Source: Acidiphilium sp. PA
Lineage (GTDB): Bacteria; Pseudomonadota; Alphaproteobacteria; Acetobacterales; Acetobacteraceae
Length of the DNA: 64,000 nucleotides
NCBI RefSeq assembly: GCF_026191915.1
Contig: NZ_JAIMBY010000014.1
Coordinates: 28,676-92,675, forward strand
Reading direction: 5' to 3'
This document shows, piece by piece, positions 8,197 to 16,230 of the stretch. The number at the start of each line of letters is the position of its first letter. Position 1 is the stretch's first letter. The notes beneath the pieces were generated by a model. It had not been told where the DNA came from and ran no database searches. It worked only from the letters and a program-made list of their open reading frames with translations. Both the position numbers and the translations under genes were made by a program.

Positions 8197-8408
8197 GACG
8201 CCCTCAGCGCGGTTTTCATCACCACCTTCTCCGGCGGCTTCGGACGCGGCCGTGCCGGGCGATGGCCGGGGGTTTCGTCTGCGGGCTCGATCTGTGCCGA
8301 CCACGCTTTTGCGAGTTCCGGCGTAAGGTCGAGAATCGCCCCGCCGGTGAATGTGCCTGCGCTTCCCATCGCCAAGGTGAAACCGCCGCGGACTCGATAA
8401 AGTGCCAT
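8193..8408 (-). CDS. Hypothetical small phage protein, 71 residues
   Basis: This is a short protein directly downstream of the capsid gene. It starts MALYRVRGGFTLAMGSAGTFTGG, a beta-rich N-terminus, and ends in a Pro/Arg/Lys-rich tail. GGAG lies six bases before the ATG at 8408, which supports this start over the in-frame codon at 8423. Small proteins at this position in phages are often head decoration or completion factors, but I cannot identify it. Its stop overlaps the next gene's GTG. A terminator-like hairpin separates it from the capsid gene. Confidence 0.6.
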   Translation of the reverse strand: MALYRVRGGFTLAMGSAGTFTGGAILDLTPELAKAWSAQIEPADETPGHRPARPRPKPPEKVVMKTALRAS

Positions 8409-8421
8409 GTTATACTCCAAC

Positions 8422-8447
8422 AAAAAGCGGCCCGGCTTTCACCGGGC
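8422..8447 (-). terminator. Hairpin and T-tract after the capsid gene
   Basis: On the minus strand, GCCCGG-TGAAAG-CCGGGC forms a perfect 6-bp stem, followed by CGC and five T. It begins 7 bases beyond the capsid stop and ends about 15 bases before the next start codon. It looks like a partial intrinsic terminator that would keep capsid mRNA more abundant than downstream genes. Confidence 0.7.
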
Positions 8448-8454
8448 ACGCGGT

Positions 8455-9591
8455 TTACGAGGCGTCGGTGATGGCCGCGAAGCTGACCGGGTGGCGCGGC
8501 GCGATATCGACCGTTGCCATCACCCTCAATTCCAGTCCGCCGGATGAAAAGCCCGCGCCGTATGGGTTGGTCGCAAGTTCGATCACACCCCATTCCCCGA
8601 TCAACAAATCCGGCCAGTTCCCGAACAAAACCGCTGACAGGCCGGTGCCGGTGCCTTTGGTCAGCCCGCTCGGCACGTTTGTGGAGCGGGCGACTGGCAG
8701 GCCGTTCAGCGCACCAGGCGCGCGGCCGGGCTTTCCGGTGGGGTCCGGGAAGTATGACCAGACCGGCCGGTTGGCGCTATCCACCAGCCCGCGCATTTCC
8801 TTCACGATCGCCGGCGTGGTCAGGTAAGCCATGTCATCGGTATCGACATTTGCCGCCGTCACGGTTTCCTCGAGCGCCTCGAGCGCGGCCAGCGTGATCG
8901 GCCCGCCGTTGGTGCCGAGCGCCACCGTGCCGATGCCGCTGGTGCCCAGGATGCCGAGTGGTTGCCCGTTGCTGCCGGTGCCGGCGATCGCCGCGATATC
9001 GATCGCCTGCGCAACGCCCCGCGCCAGATCACGCATCAAAAACGCCTCCGCTTCGGGGCTGATCGAGACGATAAATTGGCGTGTGGCCTGCGCGTAACCC
9101 GCAACGGTTTTCGGGGTCATCCGAACCTGATCCATCGCGGACGCCTCGCTCTCGGTGATGTCCGAACCTTCGGGGCTGATCCAGGCTGCCGCCGCACCGG
9201 TGCCGAGGCGCGGGATGGCGACATTGCCCACCAGGCCGGGCAGGACGGTCGCGCCAAGCTGCAGCACGCGGCTCTTACCGCGCAAGGCTGCGATGAAACC
9301 GCCCGGCGCAAACTCCTGCCCAACCAATGCAGCACCAGTGGTTGAGGCGACGTACGGCGCGGCCGGCGAATACGTTTGGGCCGGAGCCGTGCCGCCACCC
9401 GGATAGGCGCGCCCGAGCATGCTTGATGGCATGAAAAACCCAGTGCGCTTCATGTTTTTCGCGATCGAGTCCGAAATTTCAAACTCGATGCCGGTTTGCT
9501 TTTTTTTGTCGAGCATGCCGGCCAGCAACCGCTGCACGCTGTATGCGTTGCGCTCGCGGGTCGAAAGATCGGGGTAAAGTGAGTCGGGCAT
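8455..9591 (-). CDS. HK97-family major capsid protein
   Basis: This 378-residue protein has the HK97 coat layout. A helical N-terminal region (STRERNAYSVQRLLAG and EFEISDSIAK) is followed by the capsid core with GGFIAALRGKSRVLQLGATV, IPRLGTGAAAAWISPEGSDI and GTGSNGQPLGIL, then the late GLPVARSTNVPSG and LFGNWPDLLIGEWG segments. The N-terminus resembles the part that follows the protease in protease-capsid fusions, yet no protease is encoded here or nearby. Stem-loops lie on both sides of the gene (9624-9639 and 8430-8447). With no portal or head protease in the element, assembly would need helper proteins. Confidence 0.87.
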   Translation of the reverse strand: MPDSLYPDLSTRERNAYSVQRLLAGMLDKKKQTGIEFEISDSIAKNMKRTGFFMPSSMLGRAYPGGGTAPAQTYSPAAPYVASTTGAALVGQEFAPGGFIAALRGKSRVLQLGATVLPGLVGNVAIPRLGTGAAAAWISPEGSDITESEASAMDQVRMTPKTVAGYAQATRQFIVSISPEAEAFLMRDLARGVAQAIDIAAIAGTGSNGQPLGILGTSGIGTVALGTNGGPITLAALEALEETVTAANVDTDDMAYLTTPAIVKEMRGLVDSANRPVWSYFPDPTGKPGRAPGALNGLPVARSTNVPSGLTKGTGTGLSAVLFGNWPDLLIGEWGVIELATNPYGAGFSSGGLELRVMATVDIAPRHPVSFAAITDAS

Positions 9592-9623
9592 TGTCGTGTC
9601 CTATGTCAAAAGTTGTAGGCCGC

Positions 9624-9639
9624 GCCTAAACATTTAGGC
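9624..9639 (-). promoter_or_regulatory. Perfect 16-base palindromic stem-loop upstream of the capsid gene
   Basis: GCCTAAA and TTTAGGC form a 7-bp stem with a two-base centre. It covers the stop codon of the preceding gene and lies 32 bases before the capsid start. It could be a 5' stabiliser of capsid mRNA, a processing site or an operator. A near-identical palindrome (GGCCTAAATTTAGGCC) occurs at 53944 outside the element. Confidence 0.5.
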
Positions 9640-9969
9640 CGCGCGTGGTGGGGGTTCGTCGTCGGGGTTGAATGGTGGCGCGCTGCGGTTTGTGATCAAA
9701 ACGCGAGGCTTGCCCTGCCAGACTTTTCCAGCGTTCCAGCCTTTCCCCCGCCATGGTTCCGGTGAGTTCCATGCGTGAGGCCAAGGCGTGGGGCGCCGAA
9801 ACGGGATCACGTTGCCTGCATCTGCGACCGCTTCGGGCTTCGCCGGCGCCGGCGCATCCGCCTGCCCATCGGGCATCGTATCGGCAATGATCTCATCGAG
9901 CTCGGCATCGAGCCGGGTTTGTTGCTCACGCCGCTCCCGCACCTGAATTTCCAGCCAATCCTCTGACAT
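9634..9969 (-). CDS. Hypothetical protein, 111 residues
   Basis: I do not recognise this protein. It has an N-terminal charged helix (about residues 3-35, DWLEIQVRERREQQTRLDAE), a Pro/Ala linker, and a Trp/Pro-rich C-terminal half with many tryptophans (TPWPHAWNSPEPWRGKGW). The ATG at 9969 overlaps the tape measure stop by one base, so it is translationally coupled. It might be a tail assembly chaperone-like or capsid-associated protein, but nothing visible decides this. Confidence 0.6.
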   Translation of the reverse strand: MSEDWLEIQVRERREQQTRLDAELDEIIADTMPDGQADAPAPAKPEAVADAGNVIPFRRPTPWPHAWNSPEPWRGKGWNAGKVWQGKPRVLITNRSAPPFNPDDEPPPRAA

Positions 9970-12497
9970 CAGCCGTAGCCAGTCCCGTTCATTGCCATCA
10001 GGCCGCCATCGCGCTTCTGGCGGATCATCTCATGCTGGATCGCCGCGCGGATTGCCGTGTGCAGCCCGGCCGCGCTGTTCTGCGGATCGCCGGTGACGGT
10101 GCCATCGCTGTGGACATGGGTGTTGATGTTGAAGGTGTGGTTGCCACCACCCCCACCTTTCATGCTGACCGGGATCGAGCGGCCATCGGGGAGGGGAACG
10201 TAGGCTTCCGGCATCCGGCCTTCGCCGTACATCGCGACCTGCGGGCTGCTGGCAACGCCGCCACTGGAATAGGCGTGCAATGGCATCGGGCCCATCGGGG
10301 TCATGATGCCGCCGTTGGCGAAGCCGAAAAATTTGCCGATGGTGCCGAGTACCGGGCCGATGTCAGACGCCGCGCTCATCAGCGAACTGCCCTTGCTGAA
10401 CAATGAGCCGATGCCGGTGATCGTGTTGATGAAGCCAAGCCCCGATTTCGCCGCGCCGAGAGCGTCGCCTAGGATCGAGCCTGAGCCGGTGGGGCTCGGC
10501 ATTGTCGGTTGCTGGCCACCACCCCAGCCGATGTTGCCCATCGAGCCGCTAAACGCACTGCCGCCGCTGCCGCCCTTGGTGCCGCCGCTGAACATGTCGG
10601 CAATACTGCCCGCGCCACCGAGGCCCTTTAAGAGCGAACCGAGGCCGGTGGACAGCGGTGAGACAATGGCCTGCTGGACCACCATCGAGGTCATGTCCTT
10701 GAAGATGCTGGCCGCGAAGCTGCGGAATGTCACCCGGCCGCCCTCGAGCGCGGTGGTGAGTTGATCGCTCATGCCGGACCAGGTTTTGGCCCAAATTTGC
10801 TTGATGTCATTGCTGGCCGTGCTGACGGTGTGGACGGTTTTTTTAACGCTTTCATGCATGGGCGTGGTTGCCGGTGCGCCCGTCACTGAGGTGTTGGCGA
10901 TGGCCGCGACATTGCCGGTCATGGCGGCCGTGATCGCCGGAGCCATCGCGGGATATTTCGCGATCTCCTTGCGCGCCCATGCCTCGGTCGCAAGAGCATC
11001 AGCAAGCTGGCGATGCGACAACGCCGCCGCGGTGGCGTGACTGCTGTCGGCCTGCAGCGTTGCGATCTGGTTTTGCACCTCCGCATTCTGGGTGCGCAAG
11101 ATCGTGTTGAAGCGGTCCGCCGCGCTCACCGCGCCCGATCCAGAGGCGTCCCGCAACGTCGCGACGTGATCGCGGATCGCCGCGGTATGCTGGTGCAGAT
11201 CGGAGGTTCCGCGCGCGGCGTGTTTCTGCGTTGCCGCATAGCTGTCGATCGCCGCCGATTGCTGTTGCGCGTAGACGCCCCGCGCCGCCGCCATCGATTG
11301 ATTGCCGATCTGCTCGATCTGAAGGCGGTGCAGGCGATCTTGCAGCAAGGTCGTATTGCCGCCGCCGAACCGGCTCATCACACCTCGATCCGTGATCTGG
11401 TGTTTCAGCGATGCGATCTGGTCGGACAGGGTGGTGGTGCGACCGATGCTTTCGAGCGCGTCGACCGCGCCGATCGCCTCGTTGCGGACTTCGTGCAGGG
11501 CTTCGATCAGGTAGCCCAGGTTGCGCGGCGCGTCGGTGCCGAGGGAGTGATAAAGGTCGTTTGCGACGGCGCGTTCTGCTTGCTCTTTGTGCCCCTGCTT
11601 TTCCAGGGTGGCGATGTACTCGTATTGGGCGAGGTCGAGGAAGTGATATTCATGGTTCGCCTTGAGCGCCCACTTGGCAACGCCATCGCCCATCTTTGCG
11701 AAGTCCGCGACAACCTTTGTCGCTTTCTCGCCAGACACCCGGGCGAACTCGACGGCCGCGCGGGTCACGTCCTGCAGGGTGGCGCCGGTGAACTGACCGG
11801 TGCGGATCAGGTCATTGAGCGCGGCGCGAGCCATCAGCACGCCGCCGGGAATCTGGCGGCCGATCGTCTCCGCCATCGTGTTGAACTGGCCCTCGGTGAT
11901 GCCGGCGACATTGCCAGTAAGCTGCATGCCGCGGGCGAACCGGGCCGATTGCATCTCACCCAGCACCATCCCGGCCCCGACCGCCGCCACTTCGGCTGCC
12001 AAGCCACCGAGCGCGACACTCGCGACGCCTGCGGAGGCAATGACTTCGGAGAGGTTTAGCTGTTCGGCCTCCACCATGAGCGAGCCGCCGAACCGGCTGT
12101 AGTTGCCCATGATCGCGACCTCGTGAAAGAGCACGATCAGCTCCCGCAAAGAGCGCCCCGAGGTGAGCATTTTCTTGAAGCCCATTTCCGCGTGGTGCGC
12201 CGCCTTGGTGACGCCAGTGCCCATCGCCGCCGCTGCCAGTTCCGCGTCACGCATCGCGCCGGTGACCGGTCCCAGCGCATCGGTGAGGCCAAGTTGGGCA
12301 TTGCGTGCGGCCAGGATTTCGGTTTTCGAATAGGCCATCGACTCGGCGTGCTTGACGGTCTGATCAACCGCGCGCCGCTGGGCTTTGCTTAGTTCGACGG
12401 TCGAAAGGTCCAGTTTACCAATCTCGGCTCGCAGGGCTGCAACCTGCGATGTGCCGGTGGCATGGGCGGAGATGATGACTTCTGCGGTTTCAACCAT
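9969..12497 (-). CDS. Lambda-type phage tail tape measure protein
   Basis: The 842-residue protein resembles the lambda gpH/TMP_2 family. The conserved block near residues 190-340 is present (GNVAGITEGQFNTMAETIGR, FTGATLQDVTRAAVEF, AKWALKANHEYHFLDLAQYE). So are hydrophobic helices around 140-185, a helical middle, and the C-terminal lambda-type motif FRSFAASIFKDMTSMVVQQA followed by Gly/Ser-rich sequence. Its length is close to lambda gpH (853), which would imply a lambda-like tail if each residue spans about 1.5 angstroms. It sits directly after the replication ATPase module and before the capsid gene, the reverse of the canonical head-to-tail order. No other tail gene is present. Confidence 0.85.
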   Translation of the reverse strand: MVETAEVIISAHATGTSQVAALRAEIGKLDLSTVELSKAQRRAVDQTVKHAESMAYSKTEILAARNAQLGLTDALGPVTGAMRDAELAAAAMGTGVTKAAHHAEMGFKKMLTSGRSLRELIVLFHEVAIMGNYSRFGGSLMVEAEQLNLSEVIASAGVASVALGGLAAEVAAVGAGMVLGEMQSARFARGMQLTGNVAGITEGQFNTMAETIGRQIPGGVLMARAALNDLIRTGQFTGATLQDVTRAAVEFARVSGEKATKVVADFAKMGDGVAKWALKANHEYHFLDLAQYEYIATLEKQGHKEQAERAVANDLYHSLGTDAPRNLGYLIEALHEVRNEAIGAVDALESIGRTTTLSDQIASLKHQITDRGVMSRFGGGNTTLLQDRLHRLQIEQIGNQSMAAARGVYAQQQSAAIDSYAATQKHAARGTSDLHQHTAAIRDHVATLRDASGSGAVSAADRFNTILRTQNAEVQNQIATLQADSSHATAAALSHRQLADALATEAWARKEIAKYPAMAPAITAAMTGNVAAIANTSVTGAPATTPMHESVKKTVHTVSTASNDIKQIWAKTWSGMSDQLTTALEGGRVTFRSFAASIFKDMTSMVVQQAIVSPLSTGLGSLLKGLGGAGSIADMFSGGTKGGSGGSAFSGSMGNIGWGGGQQPTMPSPTGSGSILGDALGAAKSGLGFINTITGIGSLFSKGSSLMSAASDIGPVLGTIGKFFGFANGGIMTPMGPMPLHAYSSGGVASSPQVAMYGEGRMPEAYVPLPDGRSIPVSMKGGGGGNHTFNINTHVHSDGTVTGDPQNSAAGLHTAIRAAIQHEMIRQKRDGGLMAMNGTGYG

Positions 12498-12840
12498 GGA
12501 TCGTGTTCTCCGTTGGAAATTTCAGCACGTTTCGGCTGGCGCGTTCGGCGGCTTCGGTCTCGCGATCGGCCAGGACCTCGTCGATCGCGGGATGCGGTGG
12601 AAGCAGGTCCGCAACATCGGCGGCGATCTGTGCGGTTCGAAACGGGTTGGCCGGATCGATCGAGCGGCGCACCATCAGGCTGGTGATGGCGATGCGCTGT
12701 TGTTCTTCCGTGATGGCGGCCAGTTCGGCGCGCAAGCGGCTGATCTGGCGTTTGATGAGACCAGCGCGTGCGCGGCAAAGCTGGCGGGCGGCGGCCAGCA
12801 TTGCGCGGAGTTCCTGCGGATCAAGTCCGGGCTCGATCAC
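12490..12840 (-). CDS. Hypothetical coiled-coil protein, 116 residues
   Basis: I do not recognise this protein. Residues about 8-52 form a continuous amphipathic helix rich in Arg, Ala and Glu (ELRAMLAAARQLCRARAGLI and RLRAELAAITEEQQR), likely a coiled coil. The start overlaps the VapE stop (ATGA) and the end overlaps the tape measure start by 8 bases. This links the replication genes to the structural genes in one transcript. Confidence 0.65.
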   Translation of the reverse strand: MIEPGLDPQELRAMLAAARQLCRARAGLIKRQISRLRAELAAITEEQQRIAITSLMVRRSIDPANPFRTAQIAADVADLLPPHPAIDEVLADRETEAAERASRNVLKFPTENTIHG

Positions 12841-14294
12841 GTCCGCGACTCCCTTATCCAGAATCGCTTTTTTCCGTTGCGGCTCGGTTCAAATCCCATC
12901 TGCGAAAGAATTGCGGTGATCCGGCGCGTGTGGCTGGTGCCCAAGTCCTTCAGCGGAATATGCAGCGCCTCTACCGAAATCTCATGCACACTCACGCGGT
13001 CTCGGCATTCGACAAACCTGTCGACGGTCTCGCTCCATGCGTCGACCTCCCGCCTCGCCTCTTGCTCGTCGGCGATATGCTCGCGCTCAAAATCCGCCGC
13101 CGGCCAATAGGGTTCGCCCGCCTTGAATCGATGCACCGCCTCGGCGAATAGCTGGTCCCGCGCCTGCCGCAGTCCGTCGATATCGATTGATTTTACAGCC
13201 ACCGGCCAGAAACGACGATTGCCGGTGGCGTCTCTCAGATATTGCGCCTCGTTCGTGGTCAGCACGAATACGCACTGCCGCGGCTCTTTGATCGTCCTGC
13301 GGCCATAGGCCGGTCGATAATCCTCAACCCGGCGCGTCAGGAAAGCCTTGAGCAGGTTGGCGTCAGCCTTGTCGAGCGCGGCCATTTCCGAAATTTCGAC
13401 CAGCCACTTGTCCCGGATAAACCCGGAAAGGTCTTTACCTCCATTGCGCAAGTCCGGCATCTGATCGCCGCAGAATTCGCCAGCCAGCACAGTGCAGATC
13501 GATGATTTCAGGATGCCCTGCGGCCCCTCGAGCACCATCGCATAATCAAGCTGGCAACCCGGCCGCATGATGCGCGCCACCATGCCCATCAGGAACATTT
13601 CACCGACACGCTCGTTATAGATGGACGCCTCTGTGCCGAGGTATTCAGACAGCCAGAACGCAAGCCGGGGGTTGCCGTCCCATTTTAGGCCGGTGAGGTA
13701 GTCCCGGACCGGGTGAAACGCCTGCTCATGCGCGCGCAAGTCGATCGCATCGGACAGGATGTCCGCGCTCATCCGTGGCAGGCCGGCGCGCTGGATGTGC
13801 TCGAGCACCGCCGCAAGGTGGTGGTCAGCGAATGAGCAGGGCTCGGTCACGGCGCGCAATGTTGTCGACGGTACCGGCCGCATGAGCATGACTTCGCGGC
13901 GCATCTCATTATAGGCCACCAGATCGCGAAGCGCCGGGTCACGGCGCATCGCAATCAGCGCATTCGTGAGGTTGTTGCGGGGTTCGTTAGTGAGGTTAGT
14001 CTGGCAGTCCCGCAACCAATCCGGCGCCGGCGTACTGCGCGACGTGGCTTCGATCTTTGACCAGGCGCGCCGGAGAGATTCGCCGCCCGCCGCTTGCGCG
14101 CGGAGGATGTATGCAGAGGTGCGCTCATTTTTTCGCAAGGTCTCGATCGTCTCATCGAGCGTGCGGCCTTCACGATAGGCGATGCCCATGGCGCGGAATG
14201 CAATCTTTGCCGGGGACATCGGCGCGGACGCCTGCCGCACCAGATCGTCATCATCGAATTCGTGGTCGAGAATTTCGGCGGCGTTCAAGTCCAT
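12837..14294 (-). CDS. VapE/VirE-type P-loop ATPase, phage replication helicase-like
   Basis: The 485-residue protein matches the virulence-associated E (PF05272-like) ATPases of phages and satellites, thought to act as replication helicases with a primase. A Walker A variant GPQGILKSS is at residues 257-265, a Walker B-like WLVEISEM at 297-304, and the family signature VFVLTTNEAQYLRDATGNRR at 342-361, including the arginine-finger-like end. The N-terminal 150 residues are helical and not recognised. It starts on the primase stop codon, so the two are a coupled primase-helicase pair, a hallmark of SaPI/PICI-like replication modules. Confidence 0.85.
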   Translation of the reverse strand: MDLNAAEILDHEFDDDDLVRQASAPMSPAKIAFRAMGIAYREGRTLDETIETLRKNERTSAYILRAQAAGGESLRRAWSKIEATSRSTPAPDWLRDCQTNLTNEPRNNLTNALIAMRRDPALRDLVAYNEMRREVMLMRPVPSTTLRAVTEPCSFADHHLAAVLEHIQRAGLPRMSADILSDAIDLRAHEQAFHPVRDYLTGLKWDGNPRLAFWLSEYLGTEASIYNERVGEMFLMGMVARIMRPGCQLDYAMVLEGPQGILKSSICTVLAGEFCGDQMPDLRNGGKDLSGFIRDKWLVEISEMAALDKADANLLKAFLTRRVEDYRPAYGRRTIKEPRQCVFVLTTNEAQYLRDATGNRRFWPVAVKSIDIDGLRQARDQLFAEAVHRFKAGEPYWPAADFEREHIADEQEARREVDAWSETVDRFVECRDRVSVHEISVEALHIPLKDLGTSHTRRITAILSQMGFEPSRNGKKRFWIRESRT

Positions 14295-15166
14295 CAGGCG
14301 GCCTCGCCCCGCTCGCTGCGAGCCATGAGCACGTCATTGAAGTCGGTGCCGGCGGTTTGCGGTTTGATGATGCGAACCTCCCGGCCCTGCCGCTTCCAGC
14401 GTCGAGCAGCGGCCTCGGCAGCGCGCAATCCGGGGCCGTCAGGATCGGCGGCGATCGTCACTCGGCGCACCAGATCAGGCAGATCAAGCGAGTGCTCGAG
14501 GTTGCCCGCCGATACCGATGACCATGCCGGCAACCCGGTCAGAATTCCCGCGCTGGCAGCGGTTTCGATGCCCTCGGCGATGAGCAGATCGGGCGAAGCA
14601 GGGGCGAGGCGGACCGCACCGCCTGCGACGATGCCGAGCGACGCCTTGACCGGCTCGACATTCCCCTTGCGGCCGTCCGGGGTAAGAAACGTCCTATGAA
14701 TTGCCTGAGGCGTGCCGTCAGTGCCCACGATCAGGGCGAGCATTGCGTCAAGCTGCCGCTTCGATGGGTGCCAGGTGTCGGGGCGGTACCGGATCGAGGT
14801 CGAGCCCATGATCGCAGCGATGCCGCGCATAGCGAGGTATCGGCCAACCGGGTCATCCGGGTTCGGTGCCACCGCCCCGCACCAGGCGCGCCTTGCACGC
14901 TCCACGCGGGCCGCATCATGGGCGGCGCGATCTGCGTCATGCCGGGGTTCCTGTTGCGCTTGAGCAGGCGGCGCGCCACCGATCTGAGCGAAAATGCCGG
15001 CAGGGCCATCCGGCAGATTGCACGATGAGCACCATAGGAGCGGTTGCCCATTGCGGCCCGTCGAAACCTTGAACGCCTCGCGATAGCCGCAGTCCGGGCA
15101 ATCGCCGCGGAAGTCCCGGCCGGCGCGGTGCAGGTTCAACCGCTGCGCAACAATCTCCGGGGTCAT
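14294..15166 (-). CDS. Toprim-domain primase with zinc finger
   Basis: From the ATG at 15166 the product has 290 residues. The N-terminus holds a zinc ribbon with C23, C26, C46 and C49 (CPDCG, CSSC). A Toprim catalytic core follows, with E198 in LLIAEGIET and the acidic pair D241/D243 in AADPDG. The arrangement matches phage P4/DUF7146-like primases that prime element replication. A longer in-frame start at 15271 would run across the divergent promoter region and adds a Cys-rich stretch of unlikely origin. The gene ends on the first base of the VapE start. Confidence 0.82.
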   Translation of the reverse strand: MTPEIVAQRLNLHRAGRDFRGDCPDCGYREAFKVSTGRNGQPLLWCSSCNLPDGPAGIFAQIGGAPPAQAQQEPRHDADRAAHDAARVERARRAWCGAVAPNPDDPVGRYLAMRGIAAIMGSTSIRYRPDTWHPSKRQLDAMLALIVGTDGTPQAIHRTFLTPDGRKGNVEPVKASLGIVAGGAVRLAPASPDLLIAEGIETAASAGILTGLPAWSSVSAGNLEHSLDLPDLVRRVTIAADPDGPGLRAAEAAARRWKRQGREVRIIKPQTAGTDFNDVLMARSERGEAA

Positions 15167-15214
15167 CGCGCGCTCGGTGCGGGAGCCGTGACAGCCCCCG
15201 CACGCTCGCCTAAC

Positions 15215-15228
15215 GTTGCGGTCGCAAC
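15215..15228. promoter_or_regulatory. Palindromic operator candidate between divergent genes
   Basis: GTTGCG-GT-CGCAAC is a perfect 14-base inverted repeat in the 81-base gap between the primase gene and the rightward 73-residue gene. A half-site GCAAC follows at 15233. The core GTCGCAA also occurs upstream of the AlpA-like gene, so one regulator may bind both. Confidence 0.45.
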
Positions 15229-15247
15229 ACCTGCAACGGAGAGTGAT

Positions 15248-15469
15248 ATGGATGATTTGACGCGCACGCACCTATTAGCACAAGCGATAGTTCTGCGAAT
15301 TTGTTTCCAGCAGATCCTTGAGATTAAAAAAATCTCACCGATCGATCTGCGAGAAACGATCACGGAGGCCTCGATGGAAGCAATCACTTTGTCGATGCCT
15401 CCGGGGTCAGATTACCATCACCTGTCCGAGCAGGTCGTGCGACAAATAGAATCCCTGCTTGGCGGCTGA
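15248..15469 (+). CDS. Hypothetical protein, 73 residues, only rightward gene of the element
   Basis: I do not recognise this protein. It is a small, probably all-helical polypeptide (HLLAQAIVLRICFQQILEIK, then SPIDLRETITEASMEAI and a C-terminal HHLSEQVVRQIESLL) without a signal peptide. GGAGAG lies about 7 bases before the ATG. Its base composition is less GC-rich than its neighbours. It faces away from the primase gene across a palindromic operator candidate, where a lysogeny or copy-control regulator would be expected, but no DNA-binding motif is clear. Its 3' end overlaps the convergent 68-residue gene by 86 bases. Confidence 0.6.
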   Translation: MDDLTRTHLLAQAIVLRICFQQILEIKKISPIDLRETITEASMEAITLSMPPGSDYHHLSEQVVRQIESLLGG

Positions 15470-15590
15470 CGGCATTCACAACAACGTCCCGGACCGCCGC
15501 ATTAATTGATGCCTTGTTGATAGCGGATTGGTCCTGCCGCACGGCCTCAATTTCTTCCCGAACAATGCGGCGGACTTCGGCTTCGGTCAT
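15384..15590 (-). CDS. Hypothetical protein, 68 residues
   Basis: This is a short charged protein starting MTEAEVRRIVREEIEAVRQD, an N-terminal amphipathic helix of a type common in small phage proteins. A strong Shine-Dalgarno (GGAGGG) precedes the ATG at 15590, and the start overlaps the upstream stop (ATGA), both of which support it. Its last third is antisense to the rightward 73-residue gene. I do not recognise a function. Confidence 0.55.
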   Translation of the reverse strand: MTEAEVRRIVREEIEAVRQDQSAINKASINAAVRDVVVNAVSRQAGILFVARPARTGDGNLTPEASTK

Positions 15591-15844
15591 GCTGCCCTCC
15601 AAAGAATCGGCACCTGTTTGTCGCCGCCGGTTGCGGCGAGCATGGCCGGCGTGATCCGCTGGTAATCCATCAGGCGTCGGGTGATTTCCTTGCGGCAATT
15701 GAACGCGACCACGAGTTCGACCAGAAATTCCTCGATGGCGCGCGGTCCGAGCGATGCCAGATGGGCAGCGCCGCGCTGTATTGCCGGATCGGGTCGGTTG
15801 GGATTTTGGTTGACGCGGGAAGGTCGATTCGGGTATTCGGACAT
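15587..15844 (-). CDS. Hypothetical protein, 85 residues
   Basis: I do not recognise this protein. The N-terminal 20 residues are Asn/Pro/Arg-rich and likely disordered. The rest is helical (HLASLGPRAIEEFLVELVVA, then CRKEITRRLMDYQRITPAML) with features of a small DNA-binding or adaptor protein. It lies between the AlpA-like gene and the primase gene, in the early region, and overlaps the next start. Confidence 0.55.
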   Translation of the reverse strand: MSEYPNRPSRVNQNPNRPDPAIQRGAAHLASLGPRAIEEFLVELVVAFNCRKEITRRLMDYQRITPAMLAATGGDKQVPILWRAA

Positions 15845-15905
15845 TCTGGGACTTTCGGATATCGGGGCGCGGCCTGCGGGGGCTGCGCCTCATCTATTTT
15901 CGGGG

Positions 15906-16208
15906 TCAGGCGGCCAGCGGCTGTTTCATCCGGGCGGCCAGCCACCCATCGAGATCGGCCTTGCGGTAGATGTACCGGCGCGGCGTGATCCAGACGCGGG
16001 CAGGCCCATCGCCGGCGGCGTCCAGGCGTTCAAGGGTCCGCTTGCAGACACCAAGGTAAGCCGCAGCGCCCGCGCCGTCGAAATTTTCCCGCATCGCAGG
16101 TTCGGCAGCGGCTGGTTTCGTGGCGGGCGCATCGGTAGGCCGCGCGGCGCGTGACACGATTTCAGCAAGAACCCTGTCGGCCAGTTGGGCAATCGGATCA
16201 TTCGTCAT
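15906..16208 (-). CDS. AlpA-like/excisionase-family DNA-binding protein
   Basis: In this 100-residue protein the C-terminal half is a MerR-like winged helix (GAGAAAYLGVCKRTLERLDA, then RVWITPRRYIYRKADLDGWL), the layout of helix-turn-helix_17/AlpA excisionase proteins. Such proteins activate integrase expression or direct excision in satellites and P4-like elements. The first 40 residues are an Ala/Pro-rich extension. AGGGG lies 7 bases before the ATG at 16208. Tandem GTCGCAA/GTCGCGA motifs lie 23 bases upstream of the start and may be autoregulatory sites. Confidence 0.75.
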   Translation of the reverse strand: MTNDPIAQLADRVLAEIVSRAARPTDAPATKPAAAEPAMRENFDGAGAAAYLGVCKRTLERLDAAGDGPARVWITPRRYIYRKADLDGWLAARMKQPLAA

Positions 16209-16230
16209 CGTGAACCCCTGAGCGATGTAA

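Noticed and set aside
10032..12059. Long rightward frames opposite the tape measure gene
   Set aside because: They are the reverse-strand shadow of a well-supported tape measure protein in GC-rich DNA and show no family motifs.
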